This document shows positions 15,091 to 23,971 of a stretch of DNA of 31,575 bases, one piece after another; the stretch's first letter is position 1, and the number at the start of each line of letters is the position of its first letter. A model generated the notes under the pieces. That model was given only the letters and a program-made list of their open reading frames with translations. It did not search any database and was not told the DNA's origin. A program made the translations under genes and the position numbers. Source of the DNA: AM-2324 sp042091035 (GTDB lineage Bacteria; Bacteroidota; Bacteroidia; Chitinophagales; Saprospiraceae); NCBI GenBank assembly GCA_042091035.1, contig JBELIG010000014.1, positions 1 to 31,575 on the forward strand, in the 5' to 3' direction.

Positions 15091-16342
15091 CTGCTGCCTG
15101 CATGAGTAATGCACAAGCCCAGGCTCCGTATGTCCCTAATGCATATCCAAGCACTGCCATAAGTACACCAACAGGTGCAAGTGAAGAATCAAATGCTGAT
15201 GCTACAATAGGAGCCGATGCTGCACCACCTACATTTGCTTGTGATCCAACAGCAACAAAGAAGAAAGGCGCACGTATGATTTTTGCTACCACGAGTAATA
15301 TGATTACATGTACTAGCATCCAAATTAATCCTATTGCAAAGAGACCTGGGTTTTTAAATATCTCACCAATATTCATTTGCATACCTATAGTTGCTACTAA
15401 AATGTAGATGAAAACTGAGCCAAACTTTGAGGCACCTACTCCTTCTAATGATCTAAATTTAGTAAAAGAGCCACCCACGCCGATCGTTGTTGCAATTACT
15501 ATTAGCCAGAAGAATCCAGACATTAAAGTCGAAAGTCCATTCTCCACAAGCCAATTATTGTTGGCTTCGTTGATGCTTTTAAATACTGGAGAAAGTATAT
15601 CTGCTCCAAAATGTGCCACTGCAACTCCACCAAAAGCAATTCCAAACATAACAAACAGCTCAGTAGTTGTTGGTATCTTATTAACCTTAGCTCGGAACTC
15701 TTTTACTTTATCTTTTAAGGCTGTTATTGCTGAATTATCCGCTTTGAGGATTTTATCAATCTTGTCAGATTGTCCTGCTCCGAAAAGAAGAAATGCCATC
15801 CAAATATTTGCTACTATGACGTCAACAACAATCATACTAGAAAATATTTCATTTTTAACCTCAAATATTTCCTTCATAGCGGTCTGGTTTGCTCCTCCGC
15901 CAATCCATGATCCAGCGATTGTTGACAACCCTCTCCAAAGTTCATCCGGATTTACGTTTAGAACAGACTCAGGTAATATTGCTGATGCTGCGAATAGTGC
16001 AATGGGGCCACCAAGGATAATACCAACCGTAGCCGCAAGGAACATGATAATCGCTTTAAATCCTAATTGCTTGATTCCCTTGAAATCAATACTTAAGCAA
16101 AGCAGAATTAGTGAGGCAGGAAGTAAATATCTAGAAGCTACAAAGTATAGGTTTGAGTCCTCACCCGAAATAACCCCTAAGGGCCAATTCAATAGACCTG
16201 GGATGAAATAACAAAGCAGTAATGGAGGAACAAAGGTGTAGAATTTCTTAAATGCAGCTTGATTCGAAGTGTGGAAAATAACCGCTAGGATTATTATCAA
16301 AATTCCGAATATTACTGCGTCGTTTGTAATTAAAGGTTCCAT
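15083..16342 (-). CDS. DUF819-family integral membrane protein
   Basis: This 419-residue polytopic inner-membrane protein has about ten to twelve hydrophobic segments. The N-terminus (NDAVIFGILIIILAVIF), the amphipathic KKFYTFVPPLLLCYFIPGLL, the Gly-rich GSWIGGGANQTAMKEIF (about 143-159) and the C-terminal GSQANVGGAASAPIVASAF (about 366-384) are typical of DUF819 (YjcL-like). The paired Gly-rich, Asn/Gln-containing re-entrant-like segments resemble those of secondary transporters with inverted repeats, so a transport role is plausible but unproven. It lies 50 bp downstream of the DUF3667 gene and may be co-transcribed. No terminator was found where it meets the GH113 gene. Confidence 0.85.
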   Translation of the reverse strand: MEPLITNDAVIFGILIIILAVIFHTSNQAAFKKFYTFVPPLLLCYFIPGLLNWPLGVISGEDSNLYFVASRYLLPASLILLCLSIDFKGIKQLGFKAIIMFLAATVGIILGGPIALFAASAILPESVLNVNPDELWRGLSTIAGSWIGGGANQTAMKEIFEVKNEIFSSMIVVDVIVANIWMAFLLFGAGQSDKIDKILKADNSAITALKDKVKEFRAKVNKIPTTTELFVMFGIAFGGVAVAHFGADILSPVFKSINEANNNWLVENGLSTLMSGFFWLIVIATTIGVGGSFTKFRSLEGVGASKFGSVFIYILVATIGMQMNIGEIFKNPGLFAIGLIWMLVHVIILLVVAKIIRAPFFFVAVGSQANVGGAASAPIVASAFDSSLAPVGVLMAVLGYALGTYGAWACALLMQAAAT

Positions 16343-16392
16343 ATAGTGTAAGTTGTCAATTTTGCCTAAAGATAATAAAAGTCTGTACTTGC

Positions 16393-17229
16393 TTAATTGG
16401 TAATGAATCCAGCGGCTAAGTATGTACCTGCAAAAACCAAAAACCCTAAATAAAATAGAAGAATTCCTAGAGTGTTAATAAGTATTACCTTAAGTAAGGT
16501 TTTGATAGCACTATTCTTAAATAAACTTGTGAACACTGCTGTAATGTAGAATAGATATATTGCCCCCCAGATAAGTACATGCTTGGGACTATTCAGCTCT
16601 AATACTATGAATGGAATGAAAAAGACATAGGCCTGTGTGTAAACGTATGCGTTTATAGCGATTTGCTCTACTAGGTTAAAACCAGTTTTTTTAAAGAAAA
16701 AATAGCTAAAAATGCCCATAGAAATGATGGAGCCAATGACCCAAATATTCCAAAATCCTAGGTAGTATTTGTTTATTGATTCATTGAATAGTTCTATTCG
16801 ATCTCCGTCTAAAGCTGCACCTGTCTCAGCAAAATTTTCAGCCTGAAAATCAAAGTAGTTGAATTTTAGAATCAGAAAAAGTACAATTCCGTTTATAATC
16901 AACAGATATTTTAGTGGATTAGCTACTCGATCCCTGTCGTGCCCAAGAAAGGATCGTATAATATTTGCTGGTTGGGTGAAGAGTCCAACAAAGGTGTAAA
17001 AGAATCCTTTGTTGAGGTCAAAAACTTTTGCGATTTCGAGTGGAAGGTTTGCAAAAGTTAAACGTCTGATTTTTCGTTCTCTAGTAATTATGGCTTCTTT
17101 TTTCTCCCATACATTCCAGACTTTTTTGGGAGCGTTGTCTGTTGGTATATCGTGAAGTACAGAGGCGTTTTGGCTCTCCTGGTCTTCAAGCATGTTTGTA
17201 GATTCGTAGTTTGTATTGTCCATTTTCAT
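16393..17229 (-). CDS. DUF3667-type membrane protein
   Basis: About 278 residues from ATG 17229; a further ATG at 17223 is possible. A polar Asn/Glu-rich N-terminus (to about residue 50) precedes the family core: LPLEIAKVFDLNKGFFYTFVGLFTQP, IRSFLGHDRDRVANPLKYLLIING, as in DUF3667 proteins where a cytoplasmic amphipathic segment leads into four or five membrane helices (about 105-120, 155-180, 190-215, 220-245, 250-275). The N-terminal zinc ribbon found in many family members is missing. Function unknown. It sits between the RNase R terminator and the DUF819 gene. Confidence 0.72.
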   Translation of the reverse strand: MKMDNTNYESTNMLEDQESQNASVLHDIPTDNAPKKVWNVWEKKEAIITRERKIRRLTFANLPLEIAKVFDLNKGFFYTFVGLFTQPANIIRSFLGHDRDRVANPLKYLLIINGIVLFLILKFNYFDFQAENFAETGAALDGDRIELFNESINKYYLGFWNIWVIGSIISMGIFSYFFFKKTGFNLVEQIAINAYVYTQAYVFFIPFIVLELNSPKHVLIWGAIYLFYITAVFTSLFKNSAIKTLLKVILINTLGILLFYLGFLVFAGTYLAAGFITN

Positions 17230-17293
17230 GATTACTTGGTCGTCAAATGATCTATGAAAATAATTAAAATATGTTAGTTTGGAGCAATTGTAC

Positions 17294-17326
17294 AAAAAAA
17301 GCAGGCGCTCAGCACCTGCTTTTTTT
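17294..17326. terminator. Bidirectional terminator after rnr
   Basis: GCAGGCGC-TCA-GCACCTGC (17301-17319) is an eight-pair stem (one G-T pair on the minus strand) between seven A and seven T. The rnr stop codon (17325-17327) is the edge of the T tract. Confidence 0.85.
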
Positions 17327-19511
17327 AATTCATATTGTCAAAATCCTCAAAGGTGTACTCATCGAGGAGTTCAAAGCTAACCTGCCTTTTTTCCTTGTCT
17401 GCATCGACTACTTTGACTTTTACTTCTTGTCCCATCTTAAAGACTTTTCCGGTTGTAATACCAACAGCTTTTAATCTGGATTCAGGAATTTCGAAAGGTT
17501 CAGGAATACGAATGAATTCAACCATTCCCTCACACTTGTTTTCGTTTAGTTCAACAAAGATTCCACGGTCGATTATACCTGAGATCTTGCCCATAAACTC
17601 TTCCCCAATATGTTGTTCGAGATACTCTACTTGTTTGTAACGCACAGATTCACGTTCAGAATCCATGGCTTTTCGTTCCATTTCGGAGATGTGTTTACAA
17701 CGCAATTCAAGCTCTTCTTTATCTGTTCGGTATATATTTCCTTCTAGATTTTTATGCAATAAGCGATGTACAAGAACATCACTATATCTTCTAATTGGAG
17801 AAGTGAAATGTGTATAGTGGGTAAATGCTAATCCATAGTGCCCAATATTTTCAGAAGTATAGATGGCCTTTGCCATTGTTCGGATTGCAATTGGTGTTAG
17901 CAATTTTAATGCCTCATTCTCTTCTGCTTGTTCACGCATACTGTTGAAGGAGTATGCTATAGATTTTGGAGACTCTATATTGATTTCAAAGCCAAGTTCT
18001 AGCGCAAAAGATTTTAGGTTTGCTATTTTATCCGGATCTGGTTCATCGTGTACACGATACACAAATGGAATTTCTTTTTCCTTCCCTTTTTCACTGATAT
18101 ACCAAGCGACTTCTCTGTTTGCCAGTAGCATAAAGTCCTCAATAAGCATATGCGCATCTTTTCGAACTTTTAGGTAGACACCAATAGGTTTAGCTTCCTC
18201 ATCTAATTTGAAGCGAACTTCATCCGTTTCAAAATTGATAGCTCCGTTCTTGAACTTACGTTTTCGGAGTACTTTGGAAATTCGGTCCATCTCTAGGATT
18301 TCATCTGAAAAATCCCCTGTGCCGGATTCTATAACTTCCTGTGCTTCCTCGTAGGTGAAGCGTCTATCTGAATGTGTAAGTGTCCTTCCAAACCATCTGC
18401 TTACGATCTTGTCTGCTTCGTCAAACTCAAATACTGCAGAAAAGGTGAATTTATCTTCATTGGGTCTAAGTGAACAAAGACCATTGGATAAACGCTCAGG
18501 AAGCATAGGGAGTACTCGATCTACCAAATATACAGACGTAGAGCGTTCAAAAGCTTCTTTATCTAAAGCTGAACCTTCCTGAATATAATGCGCTACATCA
18601 GCAATGTGAACACCTATTTCTTTATTACCATTTTCTAAAACCCTATACGAAAGTGCATCATCAAAATCTTTGGCATCATGCGGATCTATAGTGAAAGTAG
18701 TCACCGTACGCATGTCTCTTCTTTCTGCAAGGTCTTCCGCTGTTATTTCGTCCGATAGATTATTTGCTTCTTGAAGAACTTGGCCAGGAAATTCTAGGTT
18801 GAATCCATTATTTATTAAGATGGTCTTCATCTCAAGATCTGAATCTCCAGTTTGCCCCATGACGGACATAACTTTTGCTTCGGGACTTTTAGAAGTTCCT
18901 TCTTTCCAATCTATAACCTCTACAACAACAATGTCATTATCTTTTGCACCGTTCAAATGTTTGAGGGCAACGAACATATCAGAATTTACCCGCTCATTGC
19001 TAGGGATAAAAAATGCAAATTTTTCAGAAATCTTGACAATTCCTATAAACTGACTGTTTGCTCTTTTTAGAACCTTTATAACTTGACCTTCAGGCCTTTT
19101 CCCTCTTCTTGTTGGCCAGTACTGAATCTCTACAGTATCTCCATTGAATGCTCCATGGAGTTTATGCTCTGTAATAAAGACATCATTTTCTAATTCGTCA
19201 ATCAGTATGAAAGCTGCTCCGCGACGGGTCATGTCTACTTTGCCGACAGCTGTTTTTCGGTCCCCTAGGCCTTCTGTATCTTTGTATTGGTATACAAATC
19301 TTCCTTTCTCGATAATCACATTACTTGCTACGAGCTCATCTAGGATAGGCTTGATTTTTTCTGTATTCTTTTTTACAGACAGTTTCTTTGAGATTAGTTT
19401 AGCTGGGAGTGCTACACTTGGGTTTCTTTTTAAAATTTTGATGATCTCTCTTCTCAAATCGTTGTTGCCGATTTTTTTGGCAACCCGCTTCGTCGATTTT
19501 TTTCGTTTCAT
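17325..19511 (-). CDS. rnr: Ribonuclease R
   Basis: This 728-residue cytosolic 3'-5' exoribonuclease processively degrades structured RNA. A basic Lys-rich N-terminus and winged-helix-like segment (about 18-75) lead into cold-shock OB domains (about 85-210), the RNB catalytic domain (about 267-590) and a C-terminal S1 domain (about 640-716, GKISGIIDRGIFVELNENKCEG). The catalytic acidic cluster TIDPHDAKDFDDAL has Asp276, Asp282, Asp284 and Asp285; RHLL-like and THFTSPIRRYSDVLVHRLL (567-585) is the conserved RNB end motif. Length and order match the family. It lies 9 bp downstream of a small unknown gene and ends in a strong terminator, so the two form a transcription unit. Confidence 0.96.
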   Translation of the reverse strand: MKRKKSTKRVAKKIGNNDLRREIIKILKRNPSVALPAKLISKKLSVKKNTEKIKPILDELVASNVIIEKGRFVYQYKDTEGLGDRKTAVGKVDMTRRGAAFILIDELENDVFITEHKLHGAFNGDTVEIQYWPTRRGKRPEGQVIKVLKRANSQFIGIVKISEKFAFFIPSNERVNSDMFVALKHLNGAKDNDIVVVEVIDWKEGTSKSPEAKVMSVMGQTGDSDLEMKTILINNGFNLEFPGQVLQEANNLSDEITAEDLAERRDMRTVTTFTIDPHDAKDFDDALSYRVLENGNKEIGVHIADVAHYIQEGSALDKEAFERSTSVYLVDRVLPMLPERLSNGLCSLRPNEDKFTFSAVFEFDEADKIVSRWFGRTLTHSDRRFTYEEAQEVIESGTGDFSDEILEMDRISKVLRKRKFKNGAINFETDEVRFKLDEEAKPIGVYLKVRKDAHMLIEDFMLLANREVAWYISEKGKEKEIPFVYRVHDEPDPDKIANLKSFALELGFEINIESPKSIAYSFNSMREQAEENEALKLLTPIAIRTMAKAIYTSENIGHYGLAFTHYTHFTSPIRRYSDVLVHRLLHKNLEGNIYRTDKEELELRCKHISEMERKAMDSERESVRYKQVEYLEQHIGEEFMGKISGIIDRGIFVELNENKCEGMVEFIRIPEPFEIPESRLKAVGITTGKVFKMGQEVKVKVVDADKEKRQVSFELLDEYTFEDFDNMN

Positions 19512-19520
19512 TCTGTTTTT

Positions 19521-20018
19521 TTAATCTTTAATTTCGCCGTCTGGCATGAGTTCTAGTATGACGGCTTTACTGTTTGCGGCATCGTAGGTGAGCGTATTTA
19601 TGTCTTCTGACTGTCCGGTAAGAACTTGTATGGACCAGTCTTCTTTCATTATTGATACCGATCTGGTTAATAGTTTACCATCGTAAAAAGTTCCGCCGAT
19701 TACCTTTTTATCAATGATATCGCCTTCGTTTGTATAAGTAGCTAGTACGTATTGGTAGTCCATAACTCCACCTCTCCAATAAACAACAGCCTGGAAGTTA
19801 GAAGTGTTTGGAATCTTTGCGCAGGGTATGAATTCTGTCAGATCGTCTATACCCGCTTCAATTGGAAGTATAAAACGCTGGAGCATTGGAATAGAAAGCG
19901 GCCTGTTATTTGTGCTAAAAGCAATAACATTTTCTTCGGTAAACGATAAGGGTAATTTTTCTTCTGGGAAAAACTCAAGAAATCCTTCGAAGCTTTCGTC
20001 AATTTTTACTGAACGCAT
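19521..20018 (-). CDS. Hypothetical protein upstream of rnr
   Basis: This 165-residue soluble acidic protein has no signal peptide, membrane helix or known motif. Predicted to be mostly strands (for example SNFQAVVYWRGGVMDYQYVLATY, DWSIQVLTGQ, KAVILELMPDG), it has a single Cys (near 86). I do not recognise the family. It precedes rnr by 9 bp with a perfect -7 box 32 bp upstream of its start, so it is the first gene of the rnr unit. A role in RNA metabolism would be guesswork. Confidence 0.75.
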   Translation of the reverse strand: MRSVKIDESFEGFLEFFPEEKLPLSFTEENVIAFSTNNRPLSIPMLQRFILPIEAGIDDLTEFIPCAKIPNTSNFQAVVYWRGGVMDYQYVLATYTNEGDIIDKKVIGGTFYDGKLLTRSVSIMKEDWSIQVLTGQSEDINTLTYDAANSKAVILELMPDGEIKD

Positions 20019-20050
20019 TTTATGGTTTTAAATCATCGAATTAGAAGATT

Positions 20051-20058
20051 CAAAGGTA
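20051..20058 (-). promoter_or_regulatory. Bacteroidota -7 box for the rnr operon
   Basis: On the minus strand this is TACCTTTG, a perfect TAnnTTTG, 32 bp upstream of the first start codon at 20018. No clear -33 element. Confidence 0.55.
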
Positions 20059-20192
20059 GTTATAATAGTTTGAATTCGATTAATAATGAATAATGAAAGT
20101 GATTTTTACAAGCTTCTAATTTTGAACCATTCTAAATAAGGAATTTAGAGATTACATGTTTAATTAAATATAACGACTTAATACATTATGCT

Positions 20193-20200
20193 TACATTTG
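20193..20200 (+). promoter_or_regulatory. Bacteroidota -7 box for sdhCAB
   Basis: TACATTTG is a perfect TAnnTTTG, 31 bp before the sdhC ATG. The rest of the 213-bp divergent spacer holds nothing else obvious. Confidence 0.6.
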
Positions 20201-20231
20201 CGTAGTTTAATAAAAAGATAAAACAATATAC

Positions 20232-20924
20232 ATGAATTGGTTTGTTCGCTTTTTAACATCTTCTATTGGTAAGAAGCTAATAATGAGTTTGACAGGTTTA
20301 TTTCTATGCCTGTTCCTAGTTGTACATTTGGCGGGAAATCTACAACTACTACTTGATGACGGGGGGGAAGCCTTCAATATCTATGCATACGTAATGACAC
20401 ACAATCCGTTGATTAAAGCGGTGTCATATGGTACATACTTCTTTATTATTCTTCATGCTATACAAGGTATTATTCTTGCTATTCAGAACAGAAAGGCGAG
20501 AAAATCTAAATATTCTGTAACGGTAACTCGCACAACTGGAACAAATTCTTTTGCTGCAAGACAGATGGCATTGCTTGGTAGTTTGATTTTGATTTTCATT
20601 GGAATTCACATGGGTGATTTCTGGTGGAAAATGAAATCAGGACAAACTTCCATGGAGAAATATGACAGTTTTCAATTCGAGGTTCAGAATTTATACGAAA
20701 AGGTAGATGCTACTTTTGCAAATGAGTGGATCGTTCTATTTTATGTGATTTCTATGATTGGTCTGTCGTTCCATTTACTACATGGGTTTCAATCTGCATT
20801 CCAGACACTTGGTCTGAATCATAATAAGTATACGCCATTTATCAAGGGGCTTGGAAAAGGGTTTGCAATTATTGTCCCTGCTCTATTTGCTTTAATTCCA
20901 ATATATTACATGTTTATCAAGTAA
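20232..20924 (+). CDS. sdhC: Succinate dehydrogenase/fumarate reductase cytochrome b subunit
   Basis: This 230-residue membrane anchor of complex II is of the type-B single-subunit form. Five hydrophobic helices are seen (about 15-35, 62-86, 110-130, 166-192, 205-228). The histidines in VVHLAG, ILHAIQG, GIHMGDFW and FHLLHG are candidate axial ligands for the two b hemes usual in this type. It passes electrons between the iron-sulfur subunit and menaquinone. It is the first gene of sdhC-sdhA-sdhB, the gene order typical of Bacteroidota; 56 bp separate it from sdhA. Confidence 0.95.
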   Translation: MNWFVRFLTSSIGKKLIMSLTGLFLCLFLVVHLAGNLQLLLDDGGEAFNIYAYVMTHNPLIKAVSYGTYFFIILHAIQGIILAIQNRKARKSKYSVTVTRTTGTNSFAARQMALLGSLILIFIGIHMGDFWWKMKSGQTSMEKYDSFQFEVQNLYEKVDATFANEWIVLFYVISMIGLSFHLLHGFQSAFQTLGLNHNKYTPFIKGLGKGFAIIVPALFALIPIYYMFIK

Positions 20925-20980
20925 TAAAGCGTTGAATTTGGCCTTGAATAAAATTTTGAAAAAAATAAACAAATAATAAT

Positions 20981-22981
20981 ATGAAACTTGACGGTAAAGT
21001 ACCTACTGGAGAATTATCCGAAAAGTGGACGCAATATAGAGGAACCATGAATTTGGTTGCTCCAAATAATAAAAGAAGACTAGAAGTCATCGTTGTTGGC
21101 TCTGGACTTGCTGGGGCATCTGCTGCCGCTACATTGGGTGAGCTTGGTTATAAAGTGAAGTGTTTTACATTTCATGATAGCCCAAGACGTGCACACTCTA
21201 TTGCAGCACAGGGTGGTATAAACGCAGCGAAGAACTACCAAAACGATGGAGATTCTGTATATAGATTATTCTACGATACGATCAAAGGTGGTGATTACCG
21301 CTCTAGAGAGGCAAACGTGCATCGTTTGGCAGAAGCAAGTAGGACAATCATTGATCAGGCAGTAGCGCAGGGTGTACCCTTCGCTCGTGAGTACGGTGGT
21401 TTGCTTGCAAACAGATCTTTTGGTGGTGTTCAGGTGAGTAGAACCTTTTATGCAAGAGGTCAAACTGGACAACAATTGTTGATTGGTGCTTATCAATCAC
21501 TATCAAGACAGATTTCTATGGGTAATGTAACTATGTACAACAGACATGAGATGTTGGATGTAGTTAAAATTGATGGCAAAGCAAGAGGTATTATAACACG
21601 TAATCTTGTAACAGGTGCGATTGATCGTCATTCTGCACATGCTGTAGTCCTTGGAACTGGTGGGTATGGAAACGTATTCTATCTTTCTACAAATGCTATG
21701 AACTCAAATGTGACAGCAGCTTGGAGAGCTACAAAACGTGGTGCTTTGATGGCAAATCCATGTTTTACTCAGATTCACCCAACTTGTATTCCTGTTTCTG
21801 GGGAGTATCAGTCTAAGTTAACACTTATGTCTGAGTCCTTGAGAAATGATGGTAGAGTATGGGTCCCAGGTAAAAAAGACGATGTAAAAGCTATTCGCGA
21901 AGGTAGACTAAAGGCTACTGATATTGCGGAAGAGGACAGAGATTATTATTTGGAGCGTAGATATCCTGCCTTCGGTAACCTTGTACCTCGTGATGTTGCA
22001 TCTCGTGCAGCAAAAGTAGCTTGTGATGAAGGTCATGGAGTCAATGCTACTGGCTTAGCTGTATATCTTGATTTTGCCTCAGCAATTATGCGTTATGGTA
22101 AATCAGAGGCACACTCAAAAGGTATGGTGAATCCAAGCGAAGATGAAATTAAATTGCTTGGTGAAAAGGTTGTTGAAGCTAAGTATGGAAATCTTTTCGA
22201 GATGTATGCTAAGATTACTGGTGAGGATCCATACAAATCTCCAATGATGATCTACCCAGCAGTGCATTACACGATGGGAGGTCTATGGGTTGATTACAAT
22301 CTTGAAACTAATATTCCAGGTTTGTTTGCTGTAGGTGAGGCAAACTTCTCTGATCATGGTGCAAACCGTTTAGGTGCATCTGCTCTTATGCAGGGCTTAG
22401 CCGATGGATACTTTGTGATTCCTTATACAATCGGACAATTTTTAAGTAACGAGATTAGAACTCCAATTATTGATGACCAGCAACCTGAGTTCGAAGCTGC
22501 AGAGAAAGCAGTAAAAGATAGGTTAGCTCAATTAATCAATATAAAAGGTAAGCAGTCTGTAGAAAGTTTCCACCGTCGATTAGGAAAGATCATGTGGGAG
22601 TACTGTGGAATGTCTAGAAACGAGGAAGGATTGAACAAAGCTCGTAAGATGATTCAGGAACTAAGAGCTGAGTTTTACAGTGATGTATTTGTTCCTGGAG
22701 AACTAAACGAATATAATCCTGAATTAGAAAAAGCTGCAAGAGTTGCAGATTTCCTTGAACTTGGAGAGCTTATGGTTGTTGATGCATTAGATAGACAAGA
22801 ATCTTGTGGTGGACACTTCAGAGAGGAGTATCGCACACCAGAGGGTGAAGCTATGAGAAATGATAAAGACTTTACTTATGTTTCAGCTTGGGAATGGACA
22901 GATACGACTATCGATCCAACCTTGCACAAGGAGGAACTTGAGTTTGAAAATGTTGAGTTAAAAACTCGTTCATACAAATAA
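20981..22981 (+). CDS. sdhA: Succinate dehydrogenase/fumarate reductase flavoprotein subunit
   Basis: This 666-residue catalytic subunit oxidises succinate to fumarate in the TCA cycle. The FAD dinucleotide motif is VVGSGLAGASAA (Gly40, Gly42, Gly45). His72 in RAHSIAAQGGINAAKN is at the position of the covalent FAD link. QIHPTCIPVSGE (about 263-274) and the R-containing HYTMGGLWVDY region (about 429-439) belong to the active site, and GEANFSDHGANRLGASAL (about 450-467) to the second FAD-binding part. The length and long C-terminal extension match type-B enzymes. It is complete. Confidence 0.97.
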   Translation: MKLDGKVPTGELSEKWTQYRGTMNLVAPNNKRRLEVIVVGSGLAGASAAATLGELGYKVKCFTFHDSPRRAHSIAAQGGINAAKNYQNDGDSVYRLFYDTIKGGDYRSREANVHRLAEASRTIIDQAVAQGVPFAREYGGLLANRSFGGVQVSRTFYARGQTGQQLLIGAYQSLSRQISMGNVTMYNRHEMLDVVKIDGKARGIITRNLVTGAIDRHSAHAVVLGTGGYGNVFYLSTNAMNSNVTAAWRATKRGALMANPCFTQIHPTCIPVSGEYQSKLTLMSESLRNDGRVWVPGKKDDVKAIREGRLKATDIAEEDRDYYLERRYPAFGNLVPRDVASRAAKVACDEGHGVNATGLAVYLDFASAIMRYGKSEAHSKGMVNPSEDEIKLLGEKVVEAKYGNLFEMYAKITGEDPYKSPMMIYPAVHYTMGGLWVDYNLETNIPGLFAVGEANFSDHGANRLGASALMQGLADGYFVIPYTIGQFLSNEIRTPIIDDQQPEFEAAEKAVKDRLAQLINIKGKQSVESFHRRLGKIMWEYCGMSRNEEGLNKARKMIQELRAEFYSDVFVPGELNEYNPELEKAARVADFLELGELMVVDALDRQESCGGHFREEYRTPEGEAMRNDKDFTYVSAWEWTDTTIDPTLHKEELEFENVELKTRSYK

Positions 22982-23007
22982 GTATCAAGCATCATTATAT
23001 ATCATTT

Positions 23008-23021
23008 GGATCAGCTGATCC
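23008..23021 (+). promoter_or_regulatory. Perfect 14-bp palindrome between sdhA and sdhB
   Basis: GGATCAGCTGATCC lies in the 55-bp sdhA-sdhB spacer, 16 bp before the sdhB ATG, followed by an A-rich stretch rather than T, so it is not a terminator. In RNA it gives a stem of five pairs closing a four-base loop. It may be a processing or stability element or a protein site. Confidence 0.45.
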
Positions 23022-23036
23022 GAAAAAAAAGAAATT

Positions 23037-23795
23037 ATGAAACTTAATCTAAAAGTATGGCGTCAGAAAGGCGCTTCGACCGGCGGAAAGTTTGAAACAT
23101 ATACTGTAGAGGCCAATGAGCATATGTCATTCCTTGAGATGCTTGATGTCCTTAATGAGCAGTTAATTGCAGAACAAAAAGAGCCGGTTTCGTTTGAACA
23201 CGATTGCAGAGAAGGTATCTGTGGTACTTGTTCAATGGTGATCAATGGTCATCCTCATGGACCTATGAAAGGTACGACTACTTGTCAGTTGCATATGCGT
23301 CACTTTAATGATGGAGAGACCATAACAATTGAACCATTTAGATCGAATTCTTTCCCTGTGATAAAAGACCTTGTTGTTGATCGTGCTGCATTCGACCGTA
23401 TCATACAGTCTGGTGGATATATATCAGTAAATACAGGTCAGGCTCAGGATGGTAATGCAATTCCAATTGAAAAAGATCTTGCATCTGAAGCATTCGATGC
23501 GGCAACATGTATTGGTTGTGGTGCTTGTGTAGCAGCATGTCCAAATGCTTCGGCTATGTTGTTTACATCGGCTAAGGTATCTCATTTGAATATGATGCCA
23601 CAAGGAGAGGTAGAAGCTACGCAACGTGTGTTGAACATGATCAATCAAATGGATAGTGAAGGTTTTGGAGCATGTTCGAATATTACAGCTTGTGAAGCTG
23701 AATGTCCGAAGGAGATCTCGGTTAAGAATATTGCCCGCGTAAATCGCGAATATTTTGCTGCAGTGCTTGCCTCTGAGAAAAATCCGTCTAAGTAA
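23037..23795 (+). CDS. sdhB: Succinate dehydrogenase/fumarate reductase iron-sulfur subunit
   Basis: This 252-residue protein carries the three Fe-S clusters that link FAD to the membrane anchor. The 2Fe-2S ligands are Cys57, Cys62, Cys65 (CREGICGTC) and Cys83. The cluster-rich C-terminal domain has CIGCGACVAACP (Cys158, 161, 164, 168) and Cys213, Cys219 and Cys223 (ACSNITACEAECP), giving the 4Fe-4S and 3Fe-4S sites in the usual order. No ligand is missing. It is the last gene of the operon and is followed by a strong terminator. Confidence 0.97.
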   Translation: MKLNLKVWRQKGASTGGKFETYTVEANEHMSFLEMLDVLNEQLIAEQKEPVSFEHDCREGICGTCSMVINGHPHGPMKGTTTCQLHMRHFNDGETITIEPFRSNSFPVIKDLVVDRAAFDRIIQSGGYISVNTGQAQDGNAIPIEKDLASEAFDAATCIGCGACVAACPNASAMLFTSAKVSHLNMMPQGEVEATQRVLNMINQMDSEGFGACSNITACEAECPKEISVKNIARVNREYFAAVLASEKNPSK

Positions 23796-23828
23796 TTCGT
23801 ATACAGAACGTTTAAATGATATTAAAGT

Positions 23829-23862
23829 AAAAGGGATCCAAATAGGGTCCCTTTTCTTTTTT
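23829..23862 (+). terminator. Intrinsic terminator of sdhCAB
   Basis: AAAAGGGATCC / GGGTCCCTTTT is an eleven-pair stem (one T-G pair) with loop AAATA, followed by CTTTTTT. It lies 34 bp after the sdhB stop. Confidence 0.88.
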
Positions 23863-23895
23863 AAATTTAAGTTTGTTGGTTTTTAGATTTTTATC

Positions 23896-23903
23896 TATCT
23901 TTG
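23896..23903 (+). promoter_or_regulatory. Promoter of the rpsF-rpsR-rplI operon
   Basis: TATCTTTG is a perfect -7 box; TTG at 23876-23878 lies at a suitable distance (17 bp) for the -33 element. Transcription would begin near 23910, giving a leader of about 60 nt. Confidence 0.65.
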
Positions 23904-23918
23904 CGACCAAATTATTTG

Positions 23919-23946
23919 CTATGTGAACGCACATAGTATTTTTTAT
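23919..23946 (+). promoter_or_regulatory. Terminator-like hairpin in the rpsF leader
   Basis: CTATGTG-AACG-CACATAG is a perfect seven-pair hairpin followed by TATTTTTT, placed after the promoter and 26 bp before rpsF. Its form is that of an attenuator. Ribosomal S6-S18 is known to autoregulate through an rpsF leader RNA in several phyla, but the characteristic CCG element of that motif was not recognised here. Confidence 0.5.
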
Positions 23947-23971
23947 TAACAATTTAAATAGGTGTCTGATT

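Noticed and set aside
15102..16211. Long plus-strand open frames, 101 and 267 codons
   Set aside because: They are antisense to the DUF819 gene, whose protein is clearly recognisable; the plus-strand products show only Ser/Thr/Pro-rich shadow composition.
17863..19524. Several plus-strand frames of 70-126 codons
   Set aside because: All are antisense to rnr and have no family resemblance.
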